From: Nitzschia sp. DOCU1
Taxonomy: Eukaryota; Bacillariophyta; Bacillariophyceae; Bacillariales; Bacillariaceae
Length of the DNA: 64,000 nucleotides
Direction of reading: 5' to 3'
Assembly: GCA_951394045.1 (NCBI GenBank)
Contig: OX595987.1
Location: forward strand, 4,278,001-4,342,000
How positions within the stretch are numbered: the stretch's first letter is position 1; every line of letters begins with the position of its first letter. The notes beneath the pieces were generated by a model. The model did not search any database. It was not told the origin of the DNA and was given only the letters and a program-made list of their open reading frames with translations. The position numbers were made by a program, and so were the translations under genes. Positions 31,678-41,332 of the stretch are shown here, piece after piece.

Positions 31678-34600
31678 ATGGGGCAGAAAGTAGAAAGTCT
31701 TAGACTCCTTGTGGGAGAAGCAATCAATGATATCTCCCTACTATTATCAAAAGAAGAGTACGGGGGCATCGACGCGCTGGTCGAAACTATCCAGAAGGTT
31801 ATCGCAGAAAAGCACGGCCACCACAGCAAAGATGCCGAGAAACTGGAAGCTATATCTCTCGTCACAGAGTGCTTCGATAGACATGATGCACAATGCACCC
31901 AGCAAGATGAAGAACGACAGTTCGAGGCCACTGAATCGTTCATCATCAATGAGCAAATTTCAAGCTCTGCCCGCCGAGAAAGCGCACGCCGACTGGAGGC
32001 CGAAGAAGAGATGAGACTAGCAGCCGAGATTGCTCGTATCAAGGGTTTCCGAGAAGGCACCAAGCATGCGTACCAGAGAGAGGAGCTTCAGCGAAAGATC
32101 TCTGATGCTGAACGATCCTACTTCAGCCGCAAGATGGTGGTCACCAAGGCGAGCCAAATTGCGAGCTCTGAGTGCAGACTTCAATTCGCCAGTGTCCGAG
32201 AGTTTTTTGGGCGACTCCATACGCTCAAAAAAGAAAATCTTTCCAGGGAACACGAACGATCGATGAGACGCCTGGAGATCACCCACAAACTGAAGAAATC
32301 CGATGCTCGAGTTAGAGCGCTGGATGCACAAATCGCAGAGCGTGTTTACAGGAAGAAGTTGCAAGATCTCAACGAGCTCCATATCGCTCAGAACATGGAG
32401 GAGGCGATCTATATGGAGTCCATGCTCGACCTGCTGGACAACGTTCAGGCCGGAAAGGAAAACGCCGCCAAAGAAGTTTTCGAATTGCAGGTCACGCACC
32501 TCCGCGAGCGCCAATTATCAGACTCCCGTCGAACCGATGAACTTTCAAAGTTTCAAGCGGAGGCAACTGCGGAAATCGCAACGTTGATAGCCTCCTACTT
32601 CAAAGACGACAAACACAACGAAGCAGCCCTTCAAAAGAGAGAGGAAGATATTGAAGCGATGGAGCGTCGCAAGGGCTACGGTGGCAAGAAGAAGCAGACG
32701 TTGTCAGTAGGAGAACTTTACGATACAGTTCTTTGGTCCGTTGTCAAAAACCACTGCGGTCTTACCTCGTCAGATAGTGACTATTCTTCCGAATTTACTT
32801 CCGACTTCATCTACGAGGAAGACGAGGAGGAAGAAAACGCGGACAATCAAGGCCCAGAGGACGCTTGTGACAACGCCGGCGGCTTTTGGAACGAGAACTC
32901 TTCGACTCAAAACCATCATTTTGATGACAAAGCGTCCTGCAGCGATGCTTCTGTAGGTGGCGGTTCGGTTGGTGGGAGCAGCAGCAGGCGAGCGGATAAC
33001 CTCTCCAGCGCCGGGAACATGCACGTGAAGCAGCTCACCAGGCAACTACGTGGGCGCGAGAAGGAACTTATCAAGCGCCACAAGCAAGAAGAACGTCGAG
33101 AGCGCACCCAACATCGCCATGCGGTACGAGCAATGAAAAGGAAGCACCAGCTTATCATTGAAGGTCTCATTGAGAAATGCCTCATCGAACGCGAGAGTAT
33201 CCGGGACAAGATTGAGAAGCGCATGGCCGACCTCGTCCATCGCCAGGAGCGAGCAACCAAGGAGCTGCGCGAAACTGTTGTGAGGGATGCTGAAGTCTTG
33301 CAGGACGCCCTCAGAGCAGAAGACAAACGCGTCGAGGACGCCGAGACCGAAAGCTTCTCCAAGGCGCAAACAATGATTTCCGCGCAAGTATTCCACGAAG
33401 TCCGCAATGCCTTGTCGTCTGTCATTGCCATGTCGGAGATCGCCTACTCGATGAAGAAGGACGCTGCCGTCTCGGCAGACCAGCTGGTGTCTTCGGTGGA
33501 AGACATGCTTGACCAAATCAAAGAAGTCGTCGATTACGCTCTCAAGATGCTGAACAATGGTAAGCACACTGATGGTAGTCGTCAGATCGCTGGAGACCAT
33601 CGCATTCTCACACTCACCAACTATGATTCAGTACTCGACATTAGTAAGATCACATCGGGAACCTTCCAACTTAACAGTGAGCCGTTTGATCTCCAAGATC
33701 TCGTCGCAAGAGCAACACGAATGCAGTTGGCCAAGGCGGGCAGGATAAAGATGACCTTTAGCCCCCACCCTCAGCCGAGTATTGCGTTTGCTGACTCTGA
33801 CATTGTCGTTCGAATCGTCACAAATTTGATTTCGAATGCGATTAAGTTCACAACGGTAGGAGGTGTCCAGCCCTTTGTCTGTCCGCTCGAAGATATTGTT
33901 ACCGACGCCGACGAACGGGAGAAAATTACCAGTAACCAATGTCCCTTCATCAATCTACAAGACCACGACACTGGCGAGCTTGAGATTCCAAACAAGTCGA
34001 AACGCTATGTTGCTGTAGGTGTCGCTGACACGGGAAGTGGCCTGTCAAAACGCAAGCTCAAGGCAGCCGAGACGGCCGTATCCCAATGCGACCCAAAAAG
34101 CGAGGTCAATTCGCATGGTGCCCGCAATTCCGGTTTTGGATTGTATTTGATTCATTTATTAGCCAGGGCCTTAGGGTCCAGACTTCAGCTCACAAGTCTG
34201 GAAAACTGTCGCAGGGTTCTGAACTCAGACATGCTTTCCGCCGTCGAAGAACGAGAGCGACAATCACTGCTCGCATCTATCGACACCAGCAAGAACCAGG
34301 ACGTTTCAAATCGACGCCCCAATAAACCTGTTGGGGTTCCGGGAAAAGGTACCGTTCTTTACCTTGCGATGCAAGTCCACCAAGACGGTGAATGCGCCAA
34401 AGAAGCCCTCGAAGAACGAAATGAGTTTTACTCGTCACTTGTAGGAGACTGTGATGCAGAATCATCCAGGAGATACATTTTCCGTCCCCAACCAGCTCGG
34501 TGTGGAAGTGGCAGTTTTCGTATCCTGGTTGCCGACGACGTGCTAATGCTCCGTAAGGGCATCTTGAATGCAATTGCTTGTGTATTCAACGACTGCCCTG

Positions 34601-35223
34601 TTTCCATTAGTACAGCTTGTACAGCCGAAGACATGCTCCGAGCCGTTCGGCAGAACCCGTATGATATGGTCATTTGCGACAACCTTTTTCATCATGATAC
34701 GTCCAAGCTTCGACGCATCGAGACCTGCGATGAGTATGCCCCCCATGGCAGACCCCAGGTCTTTTTTGACAGCAGGAGCAACTCCAAAAGGGAAATCCGT
34801 GAGCATCTTTCTGAATACTTTACAAAAGAGAGTTTCACGCTGGAAGACGGCGACGGTGAATTAACGGGTCTTGAAGCAATGTTGAACCTTGTGCACGACA
34901 AGGACCCCTTGCATCCGACGCCAATCCTCATGCTTCTTTCAGGCAACTCTATCAAGGTTCCACCTGGTTCGGGTATCATTGTTGCCCAGAAACCTCTCAA
35001 GCAGGATGAATTCGTCAAATTCCTTGAGAGAAGCGCCGCCAAACTGATTGAGGCCGGCCTGTGTACCGAAGAAGACGCCACTTCCCACGAAACGATGTGT
35101 TCCTCCGGCAGCGACACTGCCAGCTTGACGAGCGAAAGTGATAACCAATACGTCTCAAGCGAATCATCCATTGCCCCCGTGGTAAATTGCTACGGAGCTC
35201 AAATTTTTGTAGCGCAGAGCTAG
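31678..35223 (+). CDS. soluble hybrid histidine kinase with receiver domain, copy 1
   Basis: An N-terminal region of about 550 residues is largely coiled coil (ESARRLEAEEEMRLAAEIAR, KELIKRHKQEERRERTQHRH) with an acidic Ser-rich gap. The kinase core follows: H-box FHEVRNALS with phospho-accepting His573, N-box NLISNAIKF, G1 VADTGSGLS and G2 GFGLYLIHLLARALG. The receiver domain has VADD, phospho-acceptor Asp977 (MVICDNLF), LLSGN and Lys1081 (AQKPL). There is no membrane helix or known sensor domain, so it should be cytosolic; its stimulus is unknown. Positions 33560-33631 (72 bp, GTAAGC...TTCAG) are an in-frame intron; splicing restores LNNVLDISKITSG and gives 1157 aa. Start: MGQKVES, conserved with copy 2, although the frame is open upstream. 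Confidence 0.9.
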   Translation: MGQKVESLRLLVGEAINDISLLLSKEEYGGIDALVETIQKVIAEKHGHHSKDAEKLEAISLVTECFDRHDAQCTQQDEERQFEATESFIINEQISSSARRESARRLEAEEEMRLAAEIARIKGFREGTKHAYQREELQRKISDAERSYFSRKMVVTKASQIASSECRLQFASVREFFGRLHTLKKENLSREHERSMRRLEITHKLKKSDARVRALDAQIAERVYRKKLQDLNELHIAQNMEEAIYMESMLDLLDNVQAGKENAAKEVFELQVTHLRERQLSDSRRTDELSKFQAEATAEIATLIASYFKDDKHNEAALQKREEDIEAMERRKGYGGKKKQTLSVGELYDTVLWSVVKNHCGLTSSDSDYSSEFTSDFIYEEDEEEENADNQGPEDACDNAGGFWNENSSTQNHHFDDKASCSDASVGGGSVGGSSSRRADNLSSAGNMHVKQLTRQLRGREKELIKRHKQEERRERTQHRHAVRAMKRKHQLIIEGLIEKCLIERESIRDKIEKRMADLVHRQERATKELRETVVRDAEVLQDALRAEDKRVEDAETESFSKAQTMISAQVFHEVRNALSSVIAMSEIAYSMKKDAAVSADQLVSSVEDMLDQIKEVVDYALKMLNNGKHTDGSRQIAGDHRILTLTNYDSVLDISKITSGTFQLNSEPFDLQDLVARATRMQLAKAGRIKMTFSPHPQPSIAFADSDIVVRIVTNLISNAIKFTTVGGVQPFVCPLEDIVTDADEREKITSNQCPFINLQDHDTGELEIPNKSKRYVAVGVADTGSGLSKRKLKAAETAVSQCDPKSEVNSHGARNSGFGLYLIHLLARALGSRLQLTSLENCRRVLNSDMLSAVEERERQSLLASIDTSKNQDVSNRRPNKPVGVPGKGTVLYLAMQVHQDGECAKEALEERNEFYSSLVGDCDAESSRRYIFRPQPARCGSGSFRILVADDVLMLRKGILNAIACVFNDCPVSISTACTAEDMLRAVRQNPYDMVICDNLFHHDTSKLRRIETCDEYAPHGRPQVFFDSRSNSKREIREHLSEYFTKESFTLEDGDGELTGLEAMLNLVHDKDPLHPTPILMLLSGNSIKVPPGSGIIVAQKPLKQDEFVKFLERSAAKLIEAGLCTEEDATSHETMCSSGSDTASLTSESDNQYVSSESSIAPVVNCYGAQIFVAQS

Positions 35224-35317
35224 CACTCTTAGCTCTCCAATAGATAACTGTACAAGGATACATAGATAAAAAAGAATCGCTTGATTTCGACGTACACCTT
35301 GACATGACCATACACGC

Positions 35318-35339
35318 CTAGCTAGCTAGCTAGCTAGCT
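35318..35339. repeat. (CTAG)n microsatellite
   Basis: Five CTAG units in tandem, 95 bp after the stop codon of histidine kinase 1. Confidence 0.85.
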
Positions 35340-36281
35340 CAACAGGAAGGTTTTCCCCGCGAGAATTAGGCGAGCTAGTTGTTTGCGATCTGAAGACAAA
35401 CCGGATCCAAAGCAGAGATTCCCAGGAGGCGCTCTTGTATCATCCGCTCCAAGGGTTCCTGCCGTCTTCGAGACTTGGATAGCTTTTTTCTTCATGCGAT
35501 GGATGCCGAGTCTATCACACCCACCAGGGTACTTGAAGCCTCCTGCAAGGTGCGGCAAGAAGAAACAACGCCGTCTTGTTGCGCAGTTCGAAGAACGCCA
35601 TATTATGCAGGTGCATTTTAAGCATCGTCTGAACCCCCGCGCTTAGCCACTGCTAGCAGCAAATCCAAACAGTGCGATAGAGTTTCCCTCACGAGAAGTT
35701 TGCGGCATTAAAAGAAATGGGGGCGATGGTGAGCTCTCGCAACTGTTCTTGAGGCAGTCTTGGCGTCAACCCCTCATGCCATCGTCCCGGCAGCGACGAA
35801 GCTGTCGCCGATGAGCACATGCTGATGACGCAGCGAGCATCATTGTGACAGGCGAGTGCGACTTGCTACCCAGAGTCCGTAGTGACATTGAGCGATGCTC
35901 TAACTGAGGCTCTGGTACACCAATCGATCGTCTCTATGGCATTTTCGCCAGGGTCGACTATCGCAATCCAGATCTCATGGTGACGGTCGGTGATGAAAGG
36001 AAACAAGTCGACGGGGTGTGGTGGCGGTGGAGGAGCCCTTTTGTAATTATTTTGATTGGTGAAGGGGGGACGCTTCCATCATCGATTTTCTCACCACCAG
36101 GACAAGTCGTTCTTCCGACAGATGACGATTCCTACATGTTCTGGTTTCGTTGTTCTTTGCTGTTAACAAACTTCATTTCTCAGAACAGGAGGCATAAGAG
36201 TATTCCTGTTTGGGAATGGAATGAAGTTGGGCACAGTAAAGAATTGTAGTGACGAGGACGAAGGTTCTCATTGGTGAAGGA

Positions 36282-36306
36282 TACGTCATATCTTGGGGCA
36301 TATATA
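36282..36306 (+). promoter_or_regulatory. ACGTCA plus TATA-like module upstream of histidine kinase 2
   Basis: TACGTCA at 36282 with CATATATATG 17 bp downstream, matching the order and spacing before copy 1. Confidence 0.5.
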
Positions 36307-36676
36307 TGTGGAACTAAATTTCCATGTCATCGTTCGCAAAGAAGAAGGCCCGTGTTTTTCTACAATGACCCTTCAACCATCGAAGAAGCCCGATCTCCGA
36401 TTTCTCATCACTTTCTTAAAGCCACACAGCATCAGAAGTGAGAAATTCTTCTTGACGACCCAGCAGGGGCAGTTCTTGCCGCAAGGACCACCAGCTCCGA
36501 TGTAATGTGACCAGATACACCCTTCGTTCCCGAGTTTATCAATCGAAGGGCCTGTTGAAGAGCTAGCAGCAAAGGCTCATTCATTTTTTGTGGTGAGAAA
36601 ATAACATCCTCGTTCTAATAGACACGACTACGATTCAAAAGTCAACCTCTCTCTTGGCTAAAACACAAATTTCATC

Positions 36677-39600
36677 ATGGGGCAGAAAGTAGAAAGTCGC
36701 AGACTCCGTGTTGGAGGAGCCATCAATGACATCTCCCTGCTATTATCAGAAGCGGAATGCGGGGGCAGTGGCTACTGTGCTCGTGATGATAACATCGACA
36801 CGCTGGTCGAAACTATCCAAAAGGTGCTGGCTGAAAAGCACGGCCATCATACAAAAGATGTAGAGAACATGGAAGCTATATCTCTCGTCACAGAGTGCTT
36901 CGATAGATATGATAGGCAATGCACCCAGCAAGATGAAGAACGACAGTTCGAGGCCACTGAATCGTTCATCATCAATGAGCAAATATCCAGTGCTGCACGC
37001 CGTGAAAGCGCACGCCGACTCGAAGCCGAAGAAGAGATGCGGCTAGCCGCCGAGATCGCTCGTATCAAGGGTTTCCGAGAAGGCACGAAGCATGCGTACC
37101 AGAGAGAGGAGCTTCAGCGAAAGATCTCTGATGCTGAACGATCCTACTTCAGCCGCAAGATGGTGGTCACCAAGGCGAGCCAAATTGCTAGCTCTGAGTG
37201 CAGACTTCAATTCGCCAGTGTCCGAGAGTTCTTCGAGCAAATCCATACGCTCAAAAAAGAAAATCTTTCCAGGGAACACCAACGATCGATGAGACGCCTG
37301 GAGATCACCCACAGGCTCAAGAAGTCCGATGCTCGAGTCAGAGCACTAGAAGTTCAAATCGCCGACCGCGTGTACAAGAAGAAGCTGCAAGATCTCAACG
37401 AGCTCCATATCGCTCAGAACATGGAGGAGGCGATCTATATGGAGTCCATGCTCGACCTGCTGGACAACGTTCAGGCCGGAAAGGAAAACGCCGCCAAAGA
37501 AGTTTTCGAATTGCATGTCACGCACCTCCGTGAACGCCAATTATCAGACTCCCGTCGAACCGATGAACTTTCAAAGTTTCAAGCGGAGGCAACTGCGGAA
37601 ATCGCAACATTGATAGCCTCTTACTTCAAGGATGACAAAGACAACGAAGCAGCTCTTCAAAAGCGAGAAGAAGATGTCGAGGCGATGGAGCGTCGCAAGG
37701 GCTACGGTAGCATGAAGAAGCAGACGCTGTCAGTGGGAGAACTTTACGATACAGTTCTCTGGTCCGTTGTCAAGAATCACTGCGGGCTTACCTCGTCAGA
37801 TAGTGACTATTCTTCCGACTACACGTTCGAAGAGGAAGATGAGGAAGAAAACGCAACCAATGAAGTTCCGGAGGAAGCTAATGACAATGGAGGATTTTGG
37901 TACGACAACGCTTCCACTCATGATCATCATTTTGATGACAGAGCGTCCTGCAGCGATGCTTCCGTGGGTGGCGGTTCGGTTGGTGGGAGCAGCAGCAGGC
38001 GAGCGGATAACCTCTCCAGCGCCGGGAACATGCACGTGAAGCAGCTCACCAGGCAACTTCGTGATCGCGAGAAGGAACTTATCAAGCGCCACAAGCAAGA
38101 AGAACGTCGAGAGCGCACCCAACATCGAAATGCTGTGAAATCAATGAAAAGGAAGCACCAGCTTATCATTGAAGGTCTCATTGAGAAATGCCTCATCGAA
38201 CGCGAGAGTATCCGGGACAAGATTGAGAAGCGCATGGCCGACCTCGTCCATCGCCAGGAGCGAGCAACCAAGGAGCTGCGCGAAACTGTTGTGAGGGATG
38301 CTGAAGTCTTGCAGGACGCCCTCAGAGCAGAAGACAAACGCGTCGAGGACGCCGAGACCGAAAGCTTCTCCAAGGCGCAAACAATGATTTCCGCGCAAGT
38401 ATTCCACGAAGTCCGCAATGCCTTGTCGTCTGTCATTGCCATGTCGGAGATCGCCTACTCGATGAAGAAGGACGCTGCCGTCTCGGCAGACCAGCTGGTG
38501 TCTTCGGTGGAAGACATGCTTGACCAAATCAAAGAAGTCGTCGATTACGCTCTCAAGATGCTGAACAATGGTAAGCACCCTGATGGTAGTCGTCAGATCG
38601 CTGGAGACCATCGCATTCTCACACTCACCAACTATGATTCAGTACTCGACATTAGTAAGATCACATCGGGAACCTTCCAACTTAACAGTGAGCCGTTTGA
38701 TCTCCAAGATCTCGTCGCAAGAGCAACACGAATGCAGTTGGCCAAGGCGGGCAGGATAAAGATGACCTTTAGCCCCCACCCTCAGCCGAGTATTGCGTTT
38801 GCTGACTCTGACATTGTCGTTCGAATCGTCACAAATTTGATTTCGAATGCGATCAAGTTCTCAACGGTAGGAGGCGTCCAGCCCTTTGTCTGTCCGCTCG
38901 AAGATATCGTTACCGACCCCCACGAACGGGAGAAAATCATCAGCAACCAATGCTCCTTTATCAATCTGAAAGACAATGCAGCTGGCGAGCTTGAGATTCC
39001 AAACAAGTCGAAACGCCATGTTGCTGTAGGTGTCGCTGACACAGGAAGTGGTCTCTCAAAACGTAAACTCAAGGCTGCTGAAACGGCCGTGTCTCAATGC
39101 GACCCGAAAAGTGTTGCGAGTGCACATGGCGTCCGCAATTCTGGTTTTGGCTTGTATTTGATTCACTTACTAGCCAGAGCCCTGGGATCTAGACTTCAGC
39201 TTACAAGTCTCGAAAATTGCCGCAAGGTTCTGAACTCGGACATGCTTTCTGCTATTGAAGAGCGAAAGCGACAGGCAATTGTCGTTTCTAGCGACAATAG
39301 CAGGAACCAAGACGGTTTTGACCGACGGCCAAGTAAGCCCGCGTTAGTGCCAGGAAAAGGCTCTGTTCTATACATAACCTTGCAAGTGTATCAAGACGGT
39401 GAATGCGCCAAGGACGCCCTCGAAGAACGAAAGGAGTTTGACATTTCACTCAGAGGCTGTGACGCAGAATCATCCAGAAGATACACTTTCCGACCGCAGC
39501 CATCTCGATATGGGAACGGCAGCTTTCGTATCCTGGTTGCAGACGACGTGCTTATGCTTCGCAAGGGCATTTTGAATGCGATTGCATGTGTCTTCAAGGA

Positions 39601-40231
39601 CTGCCCTGTTTCCATTAGTACAGCTTGCACAGCCGAAGACTTGCTCCGAGCTGTTCGACAGAACCCGTATGATATGATCATTTGTGACAATCTCTTCCAT
39701 CATGATGCATCCAAGCTTCGACGCATCGAGTCTTGCGACGAGTATGGCCTTCATGGCAGACCCCAGGTCTATTTGGACAGCAAGAGCAACTCCAAAAAGG
39801 AAATCCGTGAGCATCTTTCTGAATACTTTACAAAAGAGAGTTTCACACTCGAAGATGGCGATGGTGAACTAACAGGAATTGAAGCAATTGTCAAAATTGC
39901 TCATGACAACGACCCACTCTATCCAGCGCCAATCCTGATGCTTCTTTCAGGCAACACGATAGAAGTTCCCCCCGATTCGGGCATCATTGTCGCCCAGAAA
40001 CCTCTCAAGCAAGACGAATTTATCAAAGTCCTTGAGAGTAGCGCCGCCAAACTGATTGAGGCTGGTATGTGTACCGAAGAAGACCCCGCCTCGCCTGGAA
40101 CCGTAAGTTCCACCTGCAGCGAGACTGCCAGCTTGACGAGCGACAGCGAAAATCAATACGTCTCGAGCGAAACCTCCACTGCTCCCGTGGTAAATTGCCA
40201 CGGAACTCAAATATTTATATCGCAGTGCTAG
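36677..40231 (+). CDS. soluble hybrid histidine kinase with receiver domain, copy 2
   Basis: Same architecture as copy 1: coiled-coil N-terminus, H-box FHEVRNALS, N-box NLISNAIKF, G1 and G2 boxes, then a receiver with VADD, MIICDNLF, LLSGN and AQKPL. Removal of the in-frame 72-bp intron (38571-38642) gives 1160 aa. It differs from copy 1 by a short N-terminal insertion (ECGGSGYCARDDN), a shorter acidic patch, and many substitutions in the last 300 residues. About 700 bp around the H-box, including the intron, are nearly identical to copy 1. Phosphorelay from the core His to the receiver Asp is expected; a downstream HPt partner is not in the window. Confidence 0.9.
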   Translation: MGQKVESRRLRVGGAINDISLLLSEAECGGSGYCARDDNIDTLVETIQKVLAEKHGHHTKDVENMEAISLVTECFDRYDRQCTQQDEERQFEATESFIINEQISSAARRESARRLEAEEEMRLAAEIARIKGFREGTKHAYQREELQRKISDAERSYFSRKMVVTKASQIASSECRLQFASVREFFEQIHTLKKENLSREHQRSMRRLEITHRLKKSDARVRALEVQIADRVYKKKLQDLNELHIAQNMEEAIYMESMLDLLDNVQAGKENAAKEVFELHVTHLRERQLSDSRRTDELSKFQAEATAEIATLIASYFKDDKDNEAALQKREEDVEAMERRKGYGSMKKQTLSVGELYDTVLWSVVKNHCGLTSSDSDYSSDYTFEEEDEEENATNEVPEEANDNGGFWYDNASTHDHHFDDRASCSDASVGGGSVGGSSSRRADNLSSAGNMHVKQLTRQLRDREKELIKRHKQEERRERTQHRNAVKSMKRKHQLIIEGLIEKCLIERESIRDKIEKRMADLVHRQERATKELRETVVRDAEVLQDALRAEDKRVEDAETESFSKAQTMISAQVFHEVRNALSSVIAMSEIAYSMKKDAAVSADQLVSSVEDMLDQIKEVVDYALKMLNNGKHPDGSRQIAGDHRILTLTNYDSVLDISKITSGTFQLNSEPFDLQDLVARATRMQLAKAGRIKMTFSPHPQPSIAFADSDIVVRIVTNLISNAIKFSTVGGVQPFVCPLEDIVTDPHEREKIISNQCSFINLKDNAAGELEIPNKSKRHVAVGVADTGSGLSKRKLKAAETAVSQCDPKSVASAHGVRNSGFGLYLIHLLARALGSRLQLTSLENCRKVLNSDMLSAIEERKRQAIVVSSDNSRNQDGFDRRPSKPALVPGKGSVLYITLQVYQDGECAKDALEERKEFDISLRGCDAESSRRYTFRPQPSRYGNGSFRILVADDVLMLRKGILNAIACVFKDCPVSISTACTAEDLLRAVRQNPYDMIICDNLFHHDASKLRRIESCDEYGLHGRPQVYLDSKSNSKKEIREHLSEYFTKESFTLEDGDGELTGIEAIVKIAHDNDPLYPAPILMLLSGNTIEVPPDSGIIVAQKPLKQDEFIKVLESSAAKLIEAGMCTEEDPASPGTVSSTCSETASLTSDSENQYVSSETSTAPVVNCHGTQIFISQC

Positions 40232-41332
40232 CAAACTTTGCTCCCCGACCACCACATAAATCTGTATAAGGATACAATTGTAAATAGATACGACCAAGAT
40301 TCAAAGAAACGCCTATTGCAACATGACCATTCGGGCCTAGCTGAACAGGGAGGCTTCCACGCGAGTCACAGGCTAGCTAGCCGCATACAATCGCCTTGTT
40401 TATCAAGACCTCACGTTAGCTAGCATAGTAGCCTCGTCCATGCCGAATTACACGACAACGATTCAGCCACTTCAACATGCCGAATGCCTCATCCTATACC
40501 CTGAAATGATCATGGAATCATTAGCCTGCAACCGCCGACGGTTTGATGATTCCAGGGAACCACCACCCAGCATGGGGGCAGCATGACTACTAGAAGCAGC
40601 ATGCTGTCTTCTGCCTCTAATTGCCTTCCATACGAAAGGAGTAGATGTCTTTATGCCGTCATCGTGGATTGACTGCTTGGGTAATAAGACGCCGAATGGA
40701 GATTCGTGACGTCAAAGCTAAACGATAAACGTTGCACCAATCACATCACATTTTTAATACATTTGACCAATCATAAATAAACGCAAATATCGACAAATCA
40801 TATCTCGGTAAAGCCGAAAAGACATGATGTGTGACGTCATTTGCATTTATTGACGATTGTCCCAGTCATTCACGACTAATCCCAATTGTTCGCGAGTGTT
40901 CTTTTCTTCACAGTCCACAAGCTCGTGATTCAAAGTGCAGAGCGCACTTTGTGTCGTGCCGGCAAGGCGAAGGGCAGCCGAGCAGCGCGACATCACCGAG
41001 TTAAAAGCTACTGTAGCTATGGATGCGGACATCACAAGATACTTCATCCTCTCTCTATTGATCTCATTTTGCCCCCAAGACTCGACATTTTACGATTAGT
41101 GGGTCGTTGCCGTTGCCGTTCTCATCGCCGTCAACGTTCTCATTATAACAAATCTAATCTGCAATAGCAACCTTGTGATTCCAAAGCGTCCATCCTAATC
41201 TGCATCTGCATCGACCTTCTGTTGATTCCTTCTTCTCTTCCCTGATTCTTCTGACGACCCAGAGAAAACGACCGACCGACCGATATATTTACATTACTAC
41301 TGCATCTATCCTATCTATTGACTCTCAAAGAC
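40232..41332. other. intergenic, promoter of MORN gene 2
   Basis: No convincing gene; a 66-codon minus-strand frame with ATG (40847-41047) lacks any motif. Contains the CRE/CCAAT cluster listed next. Confidence 0.5.
40707..40839. promoter_or_regulatory. CRE and CCAAT cluster
   Basis: Two perfect TGACGTCA palindromes (40707-40714, 40832-40839) flank two CCAAT boxes 30 bp apart (40737, 40767). The cluster lies about 500-630 bp before the ATG of the MORN gene at 41333. It fits a bZIP plus NF-Y type promoter; which gene it drives is inference. Confidence 0.45.

Larger units (their letters stand above)
35224..36676. other. intergenic between the tandem histidine kinases
   Basis: Contains a CTAG microsatellite at about 35318-35339 just after copy 1, and a 5' flank homologous to that of copy 1. 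Short ORFs near 35334-35646 lack an ATG and are not credible. Confidence 0.5.

Noticed and set aside
33037..33600. Long antisense frames opposite the histidine kinases
   Set aside because: They occur as shadows in both copies, follow from the codon bias of the sense gene and contain no domain.
35334..35646. Overlapping 74- and 87-codon frames after histidine kinase 1
   Set aside because: Both open with TTG rather than ATG and mirror each other across strands, which fits composition rather than coding.
40847..41047. 66-codon minus-strand frame with an ATG
   Set aside because: A plus-strand frame overlaps most of it, no recognisable feature, and the region looks like a promoter or 5' UTR.
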